A stretch of 64,000 nucleotides of DNA from Actinomadura xylanilytica (GTDB taxonomy: Bacteria > Actinomycetota > Actinomycetes > Streptosporangiales > Streptosporangiaceae): the NCBI RefSeq assembly GCF_030283145.1, contig NZ_JASNWE010000006.1:124001-188000 (forward strand), in the 5' to 3' direction. The notes under the pieces are model-generated. The model was not told where the DNA came from. It saw only the letters and a program-made list of their open reading frames with translations, and did no database searches. The translations under genes and the position numbers were made by a program. This document shows, piece after piece, positions 8,607-17,103 of the stretch (its first letter is position 1; each line of letters begins with the position of its first letter).

Positions 8607-8703
8607 GGTGTCCTCCAGATCATGGTTCTCCTCCGGATCTCAGGGATCGCGCCGATGGGTGCGCCGGCGGCCACCGCGGCAGCCGCCGGCGCGGTTCGTA
8701 GGG

Positions 8704-9402
8704 CTATGACTGGAACCTGGTGCCGTTCCACCAGTTGTCGCCGGGGCCGGTCGAGTCCTCCGCCTCGTACCGGTCCTTGTGGCGCCACCAGTCCCAGGGG
8801 TGGTCGAGCTGGTCCTCCTGCCGCCCGAGGTGGGTGATGTCCAGGTAGTTGTAGAAACTCTTGAAGATCTCCCCGCCCCGATCGAAGATCGAGTAGGTGA
8901 AGAAGACCTCGTCGCCGTCCCGGAGGAACGCGCTCACCCCGGGCGACTCGCCCTGCTCGGTCGTGACCTCGTGGTCGTAGTTGAAGTCGCTGCCGTACGA
9001 CGAGTACCACGGCAGGTTCCAGCCCATCCGGGCCTTGAACGACTCGAGCTTCGGCAGCGGCGCCCGGGAGACCAGGACGAACGTGGTGTCCCGCGCCCAC
9101 AGGTGCGCGAGCTCGCCGACGCTGTCGGCCTGCATCGAGCAGCCGATGCAGCCCTCGTCCGCGTCCGGGGCGAACATGAAGTGCCGCACGACGAGCTGGC
9201 GGCGTCCCTCGAACAGATCGAGCAGCGTGACCGTGCCGTGCGGGCCCTCGAAGCGGTAGTCCTTCTCCACCTTGACCATCGGCAGCTTGCGGCGTTCCGC
9301 CGCGATCACATCGCGTGCGTGCGTGACCTCCTTCTCTTTCTCCAGCAGGGCCCTGCGGGCCTCCAGCCATTCTTCCCTGGAGACGACCGTGGGAAGAGTC
9401 AT
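8704..9402 (-). CDS. DUF899 family (thioredoxin-like) protein
   Basis: The 232-residue protein matches DUF899 throughout. It starts with VSREEWLEARRALLEKEKE, followed by a LVVRHFMFAPD segment and the Cys pair CIGCS (Cys85 and Cys88), and ends with the Trp-rich HPWDWWRHKDRY. The family has a thioredoxin-like fold with a CxxC-type pair, so a redox role is likely but unproven. A GGAGG-type box precedes the ATG. It stands alone between the CoA-ligase gene and the SDR gene. Confidence 0.85.
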   Translation of the reverse strand: MTLPTVVSREEWLEARRALLEKEKEVTHARDVIAAERRKLPMVKVEKDYRFEGPHGTVTLLDLFEGRRQLVVRHFMFAPDADEGCIGCSMQADSVGELAHLWARDTTFVLVSRAPLPKLESFKARMGWNLPWYSSYGSDFNYDHEVTTEQGESPGVSAFLRDGDEVFFTYSIFDRGGEIFKSFYNYLDITHLGRQEDQLDHPWDWWRHKDRYEAEDSTGPGDNWWNGTRFQS

Positions 9403-9568
9403 CAGACCTCCTCAGGAAATGCCGGTGAACCTGCGGACCGGCCTCCAATGTCGTTGAATGGTGATCGCTGCTACCCGGCTGCTGCTCGGGAACCATTCAC
9501 TATCAGCGTGCCAGGATTCTTCGGAAAATCGTTCTCCCCGCTTGCCCATTCGCGGCGGGAAAGGCGCG

Positions 9569-11116
9569 TCAGGCGGCGGGGTCGCGTTCCTTCAGGGCAC
9601 GCCGGGCTATCTTTCCGACCGGCGTCCGGGGAATCTCGTCGACGAACTCGAGCCGCCGGATCTTCTTGTACGGCGCGACGCGCTCGGCGATGTAGGACAT
9701 GAGCTCTTCGGGGGTGACCGGCTCCCGCGCGACCACGAAGCCCTTCGGGATCTCGCTCGCCTCCTCGTCCGGCACCCCGATCACCGCGGCGTCGGCGACC
9801 TTGGGGTGCGCCTGGAGGAGGGTTTCGAGCTCGACCGGGGACACCTGCTGCCCCTTGTACTTGATGAGCTCCTTGAGCCGGTCGACGAGGAAGAGCTGCC
9901 CGTCGTCGTCCATGTAGCCGAGGTCGCCGGTGTGCAGGAACCCGTCCGGGTCCAGCACCTCCCGCGTGGCCTCCTCGGCGTTGAGGTAGCCCTTCATGAC
10001 ATGGGGTCCCCGGATCAGGATCTCGCCGGTGTGCCCGCGCCCCCGCTCCGCGCCCGTCTCCACGTCGACGATCCTGCATTCGATGTTCGGCGTGTTCCGG
10101 CCGACCGACGCGTTCGCCACGGACCCGTCGAGCTGCATGAACGACACCAGCGCCTCGGTGAGCCCGTACCCCTGGTTGATCCGGCATCCGATTCGGTCCC
10201 GCACGCGGCGCGCGATCCCCGGGTCCAGCGCGGCGCCGCCGCTGACGATCGAGCGGACCGAGGAGAGGTCGTACCGGTCCACCAGCGGGCTCTTCGCGAG
10301 CAGGACGGCGATCGTCGGCACGATGAACAACCGCGTGATGCGGTGCTCCTGGATCGCCGCCAGGTACGCCTCGGGGTCGAAGCGCGGCATCGTCACGATC
10401 GTCGAGCCCTGGAGCAGGCTCGCGTTCATCGCCATGATGAGGCCGAAGGCATGGTGGAACGGCGGCACGGCGAGGACCTTCTCGTCCTCGGCGTTCGGCG
10501 CGCCCAGGCTGATCTGAAGCACGTTCGCGACCATGTTGCGGTGCGTCAGCATCACCCCCTTGGGGGTGCCGGTGCTCCCGCTGGAATGCAGGAGGGCCAC
10601 CACGTCGTCCGCGGGGTCGATGGACGGCTCGGGCGGGCCGTCGGCGCCGAGCAGCGCGGCGAACGGCGTCGCGCCGGCCGCCTCCCCGAACACCAGGACC
10701 TCCTCCACCTTCGTCCGGGCGGCGAGCGCCGCCGCCTTGGCCGCCTCGGCCGGGGAGACCACCAGCAGCCGCGCGCCGGCGTCGTTGAGATGGGCGGTGA
10801 GCTCGTCCGGCGTGTCGAGCGGGTTGAGCAGCACCACCGTCCCGCCCGCCATCGCGGCGGCGTGGAAGGCGATCGGGTACTCGGGCACGTTCGGCGCGAG
10901 CATGGCCAGCACGTCGCCCTTGCGGAAGCCGCGGGCGTGCAGCCCGGTGGCGGCCCGCCGCACCGCCGACGCGAACCCCCCGTAGGTGTACTCGCGGGCC
11001 CCCGCGACGTCGACGACCGCGGTCCGGCCGGCGTGCCGCTCCGCCCGGCCCAGCACGAAGGACGTCAGGGACGTCGCGGGCACGTCCACGGGCGGGTGCG
11101 GGCCCGTGAAGATCAT
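9569..11116 (-). CDS. AMP-dependent acyl-CoA synthetase, 4-coumarate-CoA-ligase-like
   Basis: The 515-residue adenylate-forming enzyme has the P-loop motif HSSGSTGTPKG (about residues 177-187), INQGYGLTEA, TGDLGYMDDDG, and the C-terminal lysine motif TPVGKIARR. It activates a carboxylic acid as acyl-AMP and then forms the CoA thioester. Overall similarity is to 4CL/feruloyl-CoA synthetases. The ATG at 11116 overlaps the stop of the upstream crotonase gene (ATGA), indicating translational coupling; in-frame codons further upstream lie inside the crotonase gene. The pair suggests activation and side-chain cleavage or hydration of an aromatic or unsaturated acid. Confidence 0.85.
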   Translation of the reverse strand: MIFTGPHPPVDVPATSLTSFVLGRAERHAGRTAVVDVAGAREYTYGGFASAVRRAATGLHARGFRKGDVLAMLAPNVPEYPIAFHAAAMAGGTVVLLNPLDTPDELTAHLNDAGARLLVVSPAEAAKAAALAARTKVEEVLVFGEAAGATPFAALLGADGPPEPSIDPADDVVALLHSSGSTGTPKGVMLTHRNMVANVLQISLGAPNAEDEKVLAVPPFHHAFGLIMAMNASLLQGSTIVTMPRFDPEAYLAAIQEHRITRLFIVPTIAVLLAKSPLVDRYDLSSVRSIVSGGAALDPGIARRVRDRIGCRINQGYGLTEALVSFMQLDGSVANASVGRNTPNIECRIVDVETGAERGRGHTGEILIRGPHVMKGYLNAEEATREVLDPDGFLHTGDLGYMDDDGQLFLVDRLKELIKYKGQQVSPVELETLLQAHPKVADAAVIGVPDEEASEIPKGFVVAREPVTPEELMSYIAERVAPYKKIRRLEFVDEIPRTPVGKIARRALKERDPAA

Positions 11117-11937
11117 GACGGGACCTCCGCGCGCTGGTAGGTCTTGAGGCCGGGCTGGTAGGCGCGCTTCTCGAACTGCTTCAGGGCGACGTTGATCCAC
11201 TCATTGGAGGTCAGCCGGGACAGCTCCCAGAGCTTCGCCTGGTCGTAGTCGATCGCCGCGGGCAGGTCGGTGGCCCGGTTGTGCTCGTAGACCTGCTTCG
11301 CCAGGGCCAGGGTGACGGGGTTCTTGTTGACGAGCATGCCGACGAGGCGGTCGGTCTCCGCGTCGAGCCGGTCGTGCGGCACGGCCTTGTTCACCAGCCC
11401 GTACTCGGCCGCCTGCGTCCCGGTGAACCGGTCGCCGGTCAGGATGTAGTAGAGCGCCGCCTTGCGGGGCAGGTTGTGGGCCGTCGCCCAGGTGGCGCCG
11501 CCCGCCGGGAAGATGCCGAAGTTGATCTCCGAGAGGCCGAACAGCGCCTTCTCGGACGCGATCGCCAGGTCGCAGAGCCCCGCCAGCAGCACCCCGCCGC
11601 CGAAGGAGAGCCCGTTCACCTTGGCCACGGTCACCGCCGGGAACGCCTTGATGCGCATGAACCAGTCGAGCGCCACCTTGTTGGTGCGGTAGAACTCCAT
11701 CGGGTCGTCGAACGGCCTGAGGAAGCACTCCTCCAGGTCCATTCCGGCGCTGAAGCTGTCGCCCTTGCCGGTCGCCACGACCGCCTTGACGTTTCCGTCC
11801 GCCTCGATCAGGTCCAGGGCCCGGTTCATGTCCCGGTGCATCTGCGGGTTCATCGCGTTCTTCTTGTCCGGGCGGTTCAACTCGATCGTGGCCCGCGGCC
11901 CGTCGATCTCCAGGTTCAGAGTCTCCAGAGACGTCAT
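11113..11937 (-). CDS. crotonase family enzyme resembling hydroxycinnamoyl-CoA hydratase-lyase
   Basis: The 274-residue crotonase has the oxyanion-hole segments SFSAGMDLEE and NGLSFGGGV and the acid residue Glu137 in FGLSEINFGIFP. The C-terminal half (YYILTGDRFTGTQAAEYGLVN and KQFEKRAYQPGLKTY, quoted as separate pieces) resembles hydroxycinnamoyl-CoA hydratase-lyase (HCHL). Compared from memory with Pseudomonas HCHL, the Glu143 equivalent is kept, but Ser123 and Tyr75 appear replaced by Leu117 and Cys71, so the substrate may differ from feruloyl-CoA. It is coupled to the CoA ligase downstream. GAAAGGAAG precedes the ATG. Confidence 0.75.
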   Translation of the reverse strand: MTSLETLNLEIDGPRATIELNRPDKKNAMNPQMHRDMNRALDLIEADGNVKAVVATGKGDSFSAGMDLEECFLRPFDDPMEFYRTNKVALDWFMRIKAFPAVTVAKVNGLSFGGGVLLAGLCDLAIASEKALFGLSEINFGIFPAGGATWATAHNLPRKAALYYILTGDRFTGTQAAEYGLVNKAVPHDRLDAETDRLVGMLVNKNPVTLALAKQVYEHNRATDLPAAIDYDQAKLWELSRLTSNEWINVALKQFEKRAYQPGLKTYQRAEVPS

Positions 11938-12146
11938 GATTCGCTCTTCCTTTCGTCAGACGAGAGGTACCTGCGACCATGAGCATCACATATTGCGCGA
12001 CCTTTTGACTTCTTCCGAATTGCCCTTCTGCGCCTTACCCGCAATGTCCGGCCGGGGCATCTTCCAGATTGCTCTAAAGCACCGGCGATAATAAATAACA
12101 CCCGCCCGGAGAATACCGAAAGGGCCCGCGCCCGATGTGGCGGAGC

Positions 12147-12168
12147 GGCCGGCGGCGGCCCGCCGGCC
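12147..12168 (-). terminator. hairpin downstream of the carotenoid-oxygenase-like gene
   Basis: Perfect 9-bp arms GGCCGGCGG (12147-12155) and CCGCCGGCC (12160-12168) with a 4-nt loop lie 8 bp after the stop of the minus-strand gene ending at 12177. Confidence 0.5.
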
Positions 12169-12176
12169 ACGGGGGT

Positions 12177-13412
12177 TCACCCGGTGACCGTCTCCGGGAC
12201 GGACGCCGCGCACCAGGCCGTCCGCCATCCGGCCGGCGCCGCGACCGGCAGCCGCACCACCGCCCGCGGGGGCCCGCCCACGGCGAGCGCGTCGAACACC
12301 CGCAGCTCGCCGCACCGGCGCGCGGCGTCCTGGACGGGCACCACCAGCCAGCCCGCCCCCTCCTGCGCACAGTGCGGATCCGGCGCGAACACCGGCCGGC
12401 CGACGCGCAGCCCCGGCCGGAGCGCGTGCTCGCCGGACAGGCCGGTCGCGAGGTCGTGCACGACGATCCGGGGCCCGTCCGCCGAGTTCGCGGTCCCGAA
12501 CACGAACCGGCCGGCACGACCGGACGCCCGCTCGTCGAGGACGGCCGTCTCCAGCCCGTCGACCAACCGGCGCGTGGTCACCGACCCGGTGGCGGCATCG
12601 AGCACCCAGCGACGAAGATGCGGCCGATCCGGTTCCTCCGGTGAAGAGAACGCCCGAGCGCGGGAAACGCCGTCCAGGACGACCTGGTCGCCGTCGTCAT
12701 AGGCGTTCACCACGTGGGGGACGTAACAGGGCTCGATCTGCGTCCACCTCGGCTCCGCCCCCTGCGCGTCGCGCGGCAGGAGGCCGATGCGCGCGGGCCG
12801 GCCGGGCTTCCAGACATAGGGCAGGCGGGCGCCGATGAGTTCCGCGGCCCGGGAATGGACGACGGGCAGGTCGAGGACCACCACGTACCGGCGGGTCAGC
12901 CCGACCGCCTGCATGAGCGGCGCACCGGGGAGCGAGAACGGCTCGGCCCGCACGATGGCGCCGTCAGGGGCCGCCACCAGGTGCTCGGCCTGGTCGAGGC
13001 CCGGATACGTGGCGATGGTGTGCCAGTGCGTCCCCCCGGCCTCGCGGACGGGCCGCGCGAATGCGGCGGGCCCCGGCCCCTCCCCGCCTGAAGGACGGCG
13101 GTCCGCGAACCACAGCGACGGTGCCAGCGCCGGAACCGGGCCGAGCGGGTCGTCGCGCCGGACGGGCAGTTCGGCTCGGAGCCACCACGCCTCTCCGCCC
13201 CCGAGCCGGATGCCCGAGAAGACGTGCGGCCCCGCGACGGCGCCTCCACAGGATCGGGCGGCGGTCACCGGATGCGCGCCGGAGAGGAGGAAGCAGCCGT
13301 CGAGCCCGGCGGGGAGGGCCCCCTGCACGCTGAGCACGTCGTGCGCCGCCGGCCCCCCGGCCGGGGCGGTCAGCCCCGTTCCCGGGTCTCCTCCGCGAAC
13401 ACCGGCGGTCAT
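12177..13412 (-). CDS. carotenoid cleavage oxygenase family protein lacking canonical iron ligands
   Basis: The 411-residue protein follows the beta-propeller carotenoid/lignostilbene oxygenase pattern: GALPAGLDGCFLLSGAHPV near the start, RRYVVVLDLPVV, RIGLLPRDAQG, EPCYVPHVVNAYDDGD and LATGLSGEHAL. By eye alignment, only the third iron-binding His (His233) remains. The other ligand positions read Arg120 (ARP for AHP), Gln168 (MQAVGLT for the usual HDFAxT) and Arg397 (GWRTAW for FHGxW). The segment before residue 115 is also shorter than usual. It is divergent from a TetR gene, with a TTGACA-N17-TATTGT promoter overlapping an inverted repeat. Canonical dioxygenase activity is unlikely; the role is unknown. 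Confidence 0.75.
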   Translation of the reverse strand: MTAGVRGGDPGTGLTAPAGGPAAHDVLSVQGALPAGLDGCFLLSGAHPVTAARSCGGAVAGPHVFSGIRLGGGEAWWLRAELPVRRDDPLGPVPALAPSLWFADRRPSGGEGPGPAAFARPVREAGGTHWHTIATYPGLDQAEHLVAAPDGAIVRAEPFSLPGAPLMQAVGLTRRYVVVLDLPVVHSRAAELIGARLPYVWKPGRPARIGLLPRDAQGAEPRWTQIEPCYVPHVVNAYDDGDQVVLDGVSRARAFSSPEEPDRPHLRRWVLDAATGSVTTRRLVDGLETAVLDERASGRAGRFVFGTANSADGPRIVVHDLATGLSGEHALRPGLRVGRPVFAPDPHCAQEGAGWLVVPVQDAARRCGELRVFDALAVGGPPRAVVRLPVAAPAGWRTAWCAASVPETVTG

Positions 13413-13472
13413 CGCACCAGCCCCCTCTCGGAGCCGCGCCCCGTGGCCACATCTCGCGGGACACGTCGCATA

Positions 13473-13513
13473 ACAGTGTTGTGAGAAACAATATCGGCGT
13501 TATGTAACACTGT
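13473..13513. promoter_or_regulatory. inverted-repeat operator between the oxygenase-like and TetR genes
   Basis: ACAGTGTT (13473-13480) and AACACTGT (13506-13513) are perfect inverted 8-bp arms. The stretch between them contains GAGAAACAATATCGGCGTT (13483-13501), nearly identical to 1580-1598. The right arm overlaps the -35 box of the minus-strand promoter, so binding would block transcription of the oxygenase-like gene. Confidence 0.55.
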
Positions 13514-13516
13514 CAA
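13488..13516 (-). promoter_or_regulatory. sigma70-type promoter for the oxygenase-like gene
   Basis: On the minus strand TTGACA (13516-13511) is followed after 17 bp by TATTGT (13493-13488), a good housekeeping-type promoter about 75 bp before the start codon at 13412. Confidence 0.55.
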
Positions 13517-13517
13517 T

Positions 13518-14195
13518 ATGAGTCCGCGACGGCTGGACCCGCAGGTCCGCACAGACATCATCGACATCGCCGCCCGGCTCCTGGCCGACGAGGGCCCGCA
13601 GGCGCTCAGCACGCGGCGGATCGCCGCCGAGACGCGCAGCTCGACGATGGTCGTCTACACGCACTTCGGCTCGATGGGCGAGCTCGTGCGGGAGATGGTG
13701 TACGAGGGCTTCGCCCGGCTCCAGCGCCATCTCACGCAGGTGCGCGCCACCGCGGACCCGGTGGCCGACCTCGCGCTGCTCGGCCGTGCGTACCGGCACA
13801 ACGCGCTGGCCAACTCGCACCTGTACGCGGTGATGTTCGGCGGCGCGGCACCGAGCGGCTTCACCCTGAGCGAGGCCGACCGCCGCCACGGGCGCTACAC
13901 GCTGGGCACCATCGTCGAGTGCGCGGGCCGCTGCATCTCCGCGGGACGGTTCCGGCCCGCGGACGCCGAGCTGGTCGCGCACCACATGTGGAGCGCGACG
14001 CACGGGCTGATCACCCTGGAGCTGGGCGCGTACCTGATCGGCCCGTACGACGCCGACCACTGCTTCGAGTCCCAACTGGTCTCGCTGATGGCCGGGGCCG
14101 GGGACGCCCACGACGACGCCGCCGCCTCGGTGGCGGCCTCCGCTGCGCGCTTCGCCCAGGAGGTCGCCGCGGCGATGGCCACCGCGGCGAGGTGA
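13518..14195 (+). CDS. TetR/AcrR family transcriptional regulator, paralogue of the one at 1655
   Basis: The 225-residue regulator has its helix-turn-helix in the first 55 residues (TDIIDIAARLLADEG and STMVVYTHFGSMGELVREM). Its ligand-binding region is closely similar to the regulator at 1655, for example LALLGRAYRHNALANSHLYA and ECAGRCISAGRFRPAD. It is divergent from the carotenoid-oxygenase-like gene, and its start codon directly follows the inverted repeat 13473-13513, so it probably represses both itself and that gene. The Ala-rich C-terminus differs from the paralogue. Confidence 0.85.
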   Translation: MSPRRLDPQVRTDIIDIAARLLADEGPQALSTRRIAAETRSSTMVVYTHFGSMGELVREMVYEGFARLQRHLTQVRATADPVADLALLGRAYRHNALANSHLYAVMFGGAAPSGFTLSEADRRHGRYTLGTIVECAGRCISAGRFRPADAELVAHHMWSATHGLITLELGAYLIGPYDADHCFESQLVSLMAGAGDAHDDAAASVAASAARFAQEVAAAMATAAR

Positions 14196-14201
14196 GCCCC
14201 G

Positions 14202-15854
14202 CTACAGCGGGATGTTGCCGTGCTTGCGCTGCGGGCCGGCCCGCCGCTTCTCCCGCAGCATGGCCAGGCCGCGGGCGACCGCCGCGCGCGTGTCCGCCGG
14301 ATCGATCACGTCGTCCACCAGTCCCAGCTCGGCGGCGTAGTACGGGTGCATGAGCTGGTCGGAGTACTCGGCGATGAGTTCCGCGCGCAGCCCCGCGGGA
14401 TCGGCCGCGGCGGCCAGCTCCCGGCGGAACAGCACGTTCACCGCGCCCTCCGCGCCCATGACCGCGATCTCGTTGGTCGGCCAGACCAGCGAGAGGTCAC
14501 AGCCGACCGACCGGGAGTCCATCACGATGTACGCGCCGCCGTAGGCCTTCCGGACGATCACCTGCACCCGGGGCACCGTCGCCTCGCAGTAGGCGTACAG
14601 CAGCTTGGCGCCATGCCGGATGACCCCCGCGTGCTCCTGGTCGACGCCCGGCAGGAACCCCGGCACGTCCACCAGCGTCACCAGCGGGATCCCGAACGCA
14701 TCGCAGAACCGCACGAACCGCGCCGCCTTCTGCGCCGCGTCCGCGTCCAGCACCCCGGCCAGCACCATCGGCTGGTTGGCGACCACACCCGCGACCTCGC
14801 CGTCGATGCGGGCGAGCGCGCAGATCACGTTCTTCGCCCAACCCTCGTGCAGTTCGACGAAGTCCTCCTCGTCGACGATCTCGGCGATCACCTCGCGCAT
14901 GTCGTACGGCCGGTTCGGCTCGACCGGCACGATCTCGGCCAGCCGCGGCCTCCGGTCGGCCGTCGCGCCGCACGACCCGCCGGCGGGCGCCGGCTCCAGG
15001 TTGTTGGCGGGCAGCAGCGACACGAGGTAGCGCACCTCCTCCAGGCAGGTCTCCTCGTCGTCGTGGACGAACGTGGCCACGCCCGACCGGCCGCCGTGCA
15101 CCTCCGCCCCGCCGAGCTCGGCGTGCGTGACCCGCGTGCCGCTGACCGCCTCGACCACGTCGGGTCCGGTCAGGTAGAGATGCGCGGTGTCCCGCACCAT
15201 GAAGGTGAAGTCGGTCAGCGCGGGCGAGTAGGCCGCGCCCCCGGCGCACGGCCCGAGCACCACGCTGATCTGCGGGATCACCCCCGACGCCTGGACGTTG
15301 CGGTAGAAGATCCCGCCGTACCCGTTCAGGGACATCACGCCCTCCTGGATCCGGGCACCACCGCTGTCGTTCAGCCCGATGAGGGGGGCGCCGTTCGCCA
15401 GCGCCAGGTCCATCACCTTGTGGATCTTCTCGGCGTGCGCCTCGCCGAGCGACCCGCCGAACACGGTGAAGTCCTGGACGTAGACGAACACCCGGCGGCC
15501 GTGGACCGTGCCGGATCCGGCGACCACGCCGTCGGTGGCCGGCCGGTTCTCGCTGATCTTCATGCCGCGGGCGCGGTGCCGCCGGTGCATCTCGATCTCG
15601 ACGAACGAGTCCGCGTCCAGCAGCAGGTCGAGCCGCTCGCGGGCGGTCCGCTTGCCGAGCGCGTGCTGCCGCTCGACCGCCTCCTCGCGCCCGGCGATCG
15701 TGGCGGCGCTCAGCCGCTCGCGCTGCTCGCGCAGGCCCGCCATGGTCCGGGCGGTCTCCGGTGGCGCGGCGGGCGGTGCCGGCCGGGCCCCGGCCGCCCT
15801 CCCGTTCGGCCGCGGCACCGGAACCGGAACGAAATCGACCTCCGAAGTGCTCAC
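14202..15854 (-). CDS. acyl-CoA carboxylase beta subunit (carboxyltransferase)
   Basis: The 550-residue biotin-dependent carboxyltransferase contains both crotonase-like halves. The N-terminal half has NDSGGARIQEG and VLGPCAGGAAYSPAL, and the C-terminal half has DVPGFLPGVDQE and RKAYGGAYIVM. It ends in the typical RKHGNIPL. Such subunits transfer CO2 from biotin to acetyl-, propionyl- or longer acyl-CoA. No biotin carboxylase (alpha) gene is nearby, so the partner must be elsewhere. GTG at 15854 is chosen because GGAAGGAGG lies just upstream; the frame extends to 15956 without such a signal. The first 45 residues are a Pro/Ala-rich linker. The gene is convergent with the TetR gene ending at 14195. 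Confidence 0.85.
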   Translation of the reverse strand: MSTSEVDFVPVPVPRPNGRAAGARPAPPAAPPETARTMAGLREQRERLSAATIAGREEAVERQHALGKRTARERLDLLLDADSFVEIEMHRRHRARGMKISENRPATDGVVAGSGTVHGRRVFVYVQDFTVFGGSLGEAHAEKIHKVMDLALANGAPLIGLNDSGGARIQEGVMSLNGYGGIFYRNVQASGVIPQISVVLGPCAGGAAYSPALTDFTFMVRDTAHLYLTGPDVVEAVSGTRVTHAELGGAEVHGGRSGVATFVHDDEETCLEEVRYLVSLLPANNLEPAPAGGSCGATADRRPRLAEIVPVEPNRPYDMREVIAEIVDEEDFVELHEGWAKNVICALARIDGEVAGVVANQPMVLAGVLDADAAQKAARFVRFCDAFGIPLVTLVDVPGFLPGVDQEHAGVIRHGAKLLYAYCEATVPRVQVIVRKAYGGAYIVMDSRSVGCDLSLVWPTNEIAVMGAEGAVNVLFRRELAAAADPAGLRAELIAEYSDQLMHPYYAAELGLVDDVIDPADTRAAVARGLAMLREKRRAGPQRKHGNIPL

Positions 15855-16213
15855 CGCCCCTCCTTCCCCGCTCGGCGGCGTGTTCCCGGGGCCGGCGACG
15901 AACGCCGCCCGTCCCCCACCCTGCCCGTCCGCGATCACCGCGGCATCTCCGAGCATGCGGAGCGCGATCCGCCGTCGGGAACGGCAGCAGGACGCCCGGT
16001 CACGCCCCGCCGCTCGGCGGCGAGGGACCGGTGTCGCGAACGGTGCCGTGTCGGCGCCGGTGGCCGGCGCCCATCACCTTCGGGCGGGAGCAGGTCCGGC
16101 CGATTACGGCCGAACACCGGCGCGGATTCATTAGCGGCCGAATTGCGAAGCGCCGCGCCGCGAGTTGGGAACCGGCATTGGCGCGGAGGGCGTTCGCGCG
16201 TCACTCGCCCGCG
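15855..16213. other. intergenic region upstream of the carboxylase subunit
   Basis: No convincing gene is present in these 359 bp. Short self-complementary pieces such as CGGCCG-atta-CGGCCG occur near 16100. The promoter of the carboxylase gene should lie here but no clear -35/-10 pair is evident. Confidence 0.35.
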
Positions 16214-16777
16214 TCAGGCGGGCTGTTCGTCCCCCTGCCCCAGGAGGCCCAGGTAGCCGGCGCTCACGATGACGTCGGCGGCCGAGACATAACCGCTCGG
16301 GTCCTTCGGGACGGTGGTCGCCAGGCCGTCGACATAGCGGTTGAACATGCAGAACGCCGCGGCGATGAGGACCGTGTCGTGGATCTCGATGTCGGTCGCG
16401 CCGGCCTTCCGGGCGGCGGCCACGTCCTCGTCCTGCACGTGCTTGCCGCCGCGCTGGACGGCGGCCGCCACCTGCAACAGCGCCTTCAGCTTGTCCGGTA
16501 TCGGGGCGCTGGCAGCATCGGCGCGGACCTGGTCCACCAGCGGCATCCCCTCCGGGAGCTGGGCCGCCGCGAACGCCGCGTGCGAGGAGGTGCAGAAGTC
16601 GCAGTCGTTGAGCCGGGAGACGTAGGAGGCGATCAGTTCCCGTTCGCCGCGGCTCAGCGTGCTCGGCCCGCGCAGCAGGATCTCGGCCAGCTCGGACATG
16701 GGCCGGGCGGTCTCGGGCCGGTATTCGAATAGGGAGCCGATCCCGACTGCGTCGCTGTTCAGGGGGATATGGGGCAC
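16214..16777 (-). CDS. carboxymuconolactone decarboxylase / AhpD-like peroxidase-related protein
   Basis: The 187-residue protein carries the AhpD/CMD motif ERELIASYVSRLNDCDFC followed by TSSH, giving the CxxC...H redox site. A helical C-terminal part follows (IEIHDTVLIAAAFCMFNRYV). The family includes alkylhydroperoxidases and uncharacterised peroxidase-related enzymes. GTG at 16777 is used because AAGGAG sits 5 bp upstream and the protein then begins at the conserved PHIPLN segment; the open frame to 16921 lacks a signal. It appears monocistronic. Confidence 0.8.
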   Translation of the reverse strand: MPHIPLNSDAVGIGSLFEYRPETARPMSELAEILLRGPSTLSRGERELIASYVSRLNDCDFCTSSHAAFAAAQLPEGMPLVDQVRADAASAPIPDKLKALLQVAAAVQRGGKHVQDEDVAAARKAGATDIEIHDTVLIAAAFCMFNRYVDGLATTVPKDPSGYVSAADVIVSAGYLGLLGQGDEQPA

Positions 16778-16983
16778 GACAACTCCTTCGGGCACACGGG
16801 TACGAAGGTCGACTTCACCGAAAAGCATAGAAGGAGATTCCCGGCATGGCGATGCTCCGGGCGCCCATTTCTGGTGAATACCCGTGTCCGCGGCCGATCG
16901 ACACTGCGGATGCCAATACATCGCAGCGGGGCGGAGACCGGGCCCGGCACCTCACGGACGGGTGATCACAGCGTCCGGGGCGC

Positions 16984-17014
16984 GGCCTCCGGCGCGGGAA
17001 GCGCGCCGGAGGCC
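16984..17014. terminator. perfect 12-bp hairpin between two minus-strand genes
   Basis: GGCCTCCGGCGC (16984-16995) and its complement (17003-17014) form a 12-bp stem with a 7-nt loop. It lies downstream of the small secreted-protein gene. The rest of the 326-bp gap (16778-17103) shows no gene. Confidence 0.45.
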
Positions 17015-17100
17015 ATGTCCTCGTCACCGCCGGCGGGCCGTCGGCCCGGCGGCAGGTCACCGGCCTGGAGCCTCGGCCGGCCGGTGAGGCGTGAGGACAT
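17015..17100 (-). terminator. long imperfect hairpin directly after the secreted-protein gene
   Basis: ATGTCCTC (17015-17022) is complementary to GAGGACAT (17093-17100), with an inner TCACCG/CGGTGA pairing. It begins 3 bp after the stop codon of the gene at 17104, consistent with a terminator on the minus strand. Confidence 0.4.
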
Positions 17101-17103
17101 CGT

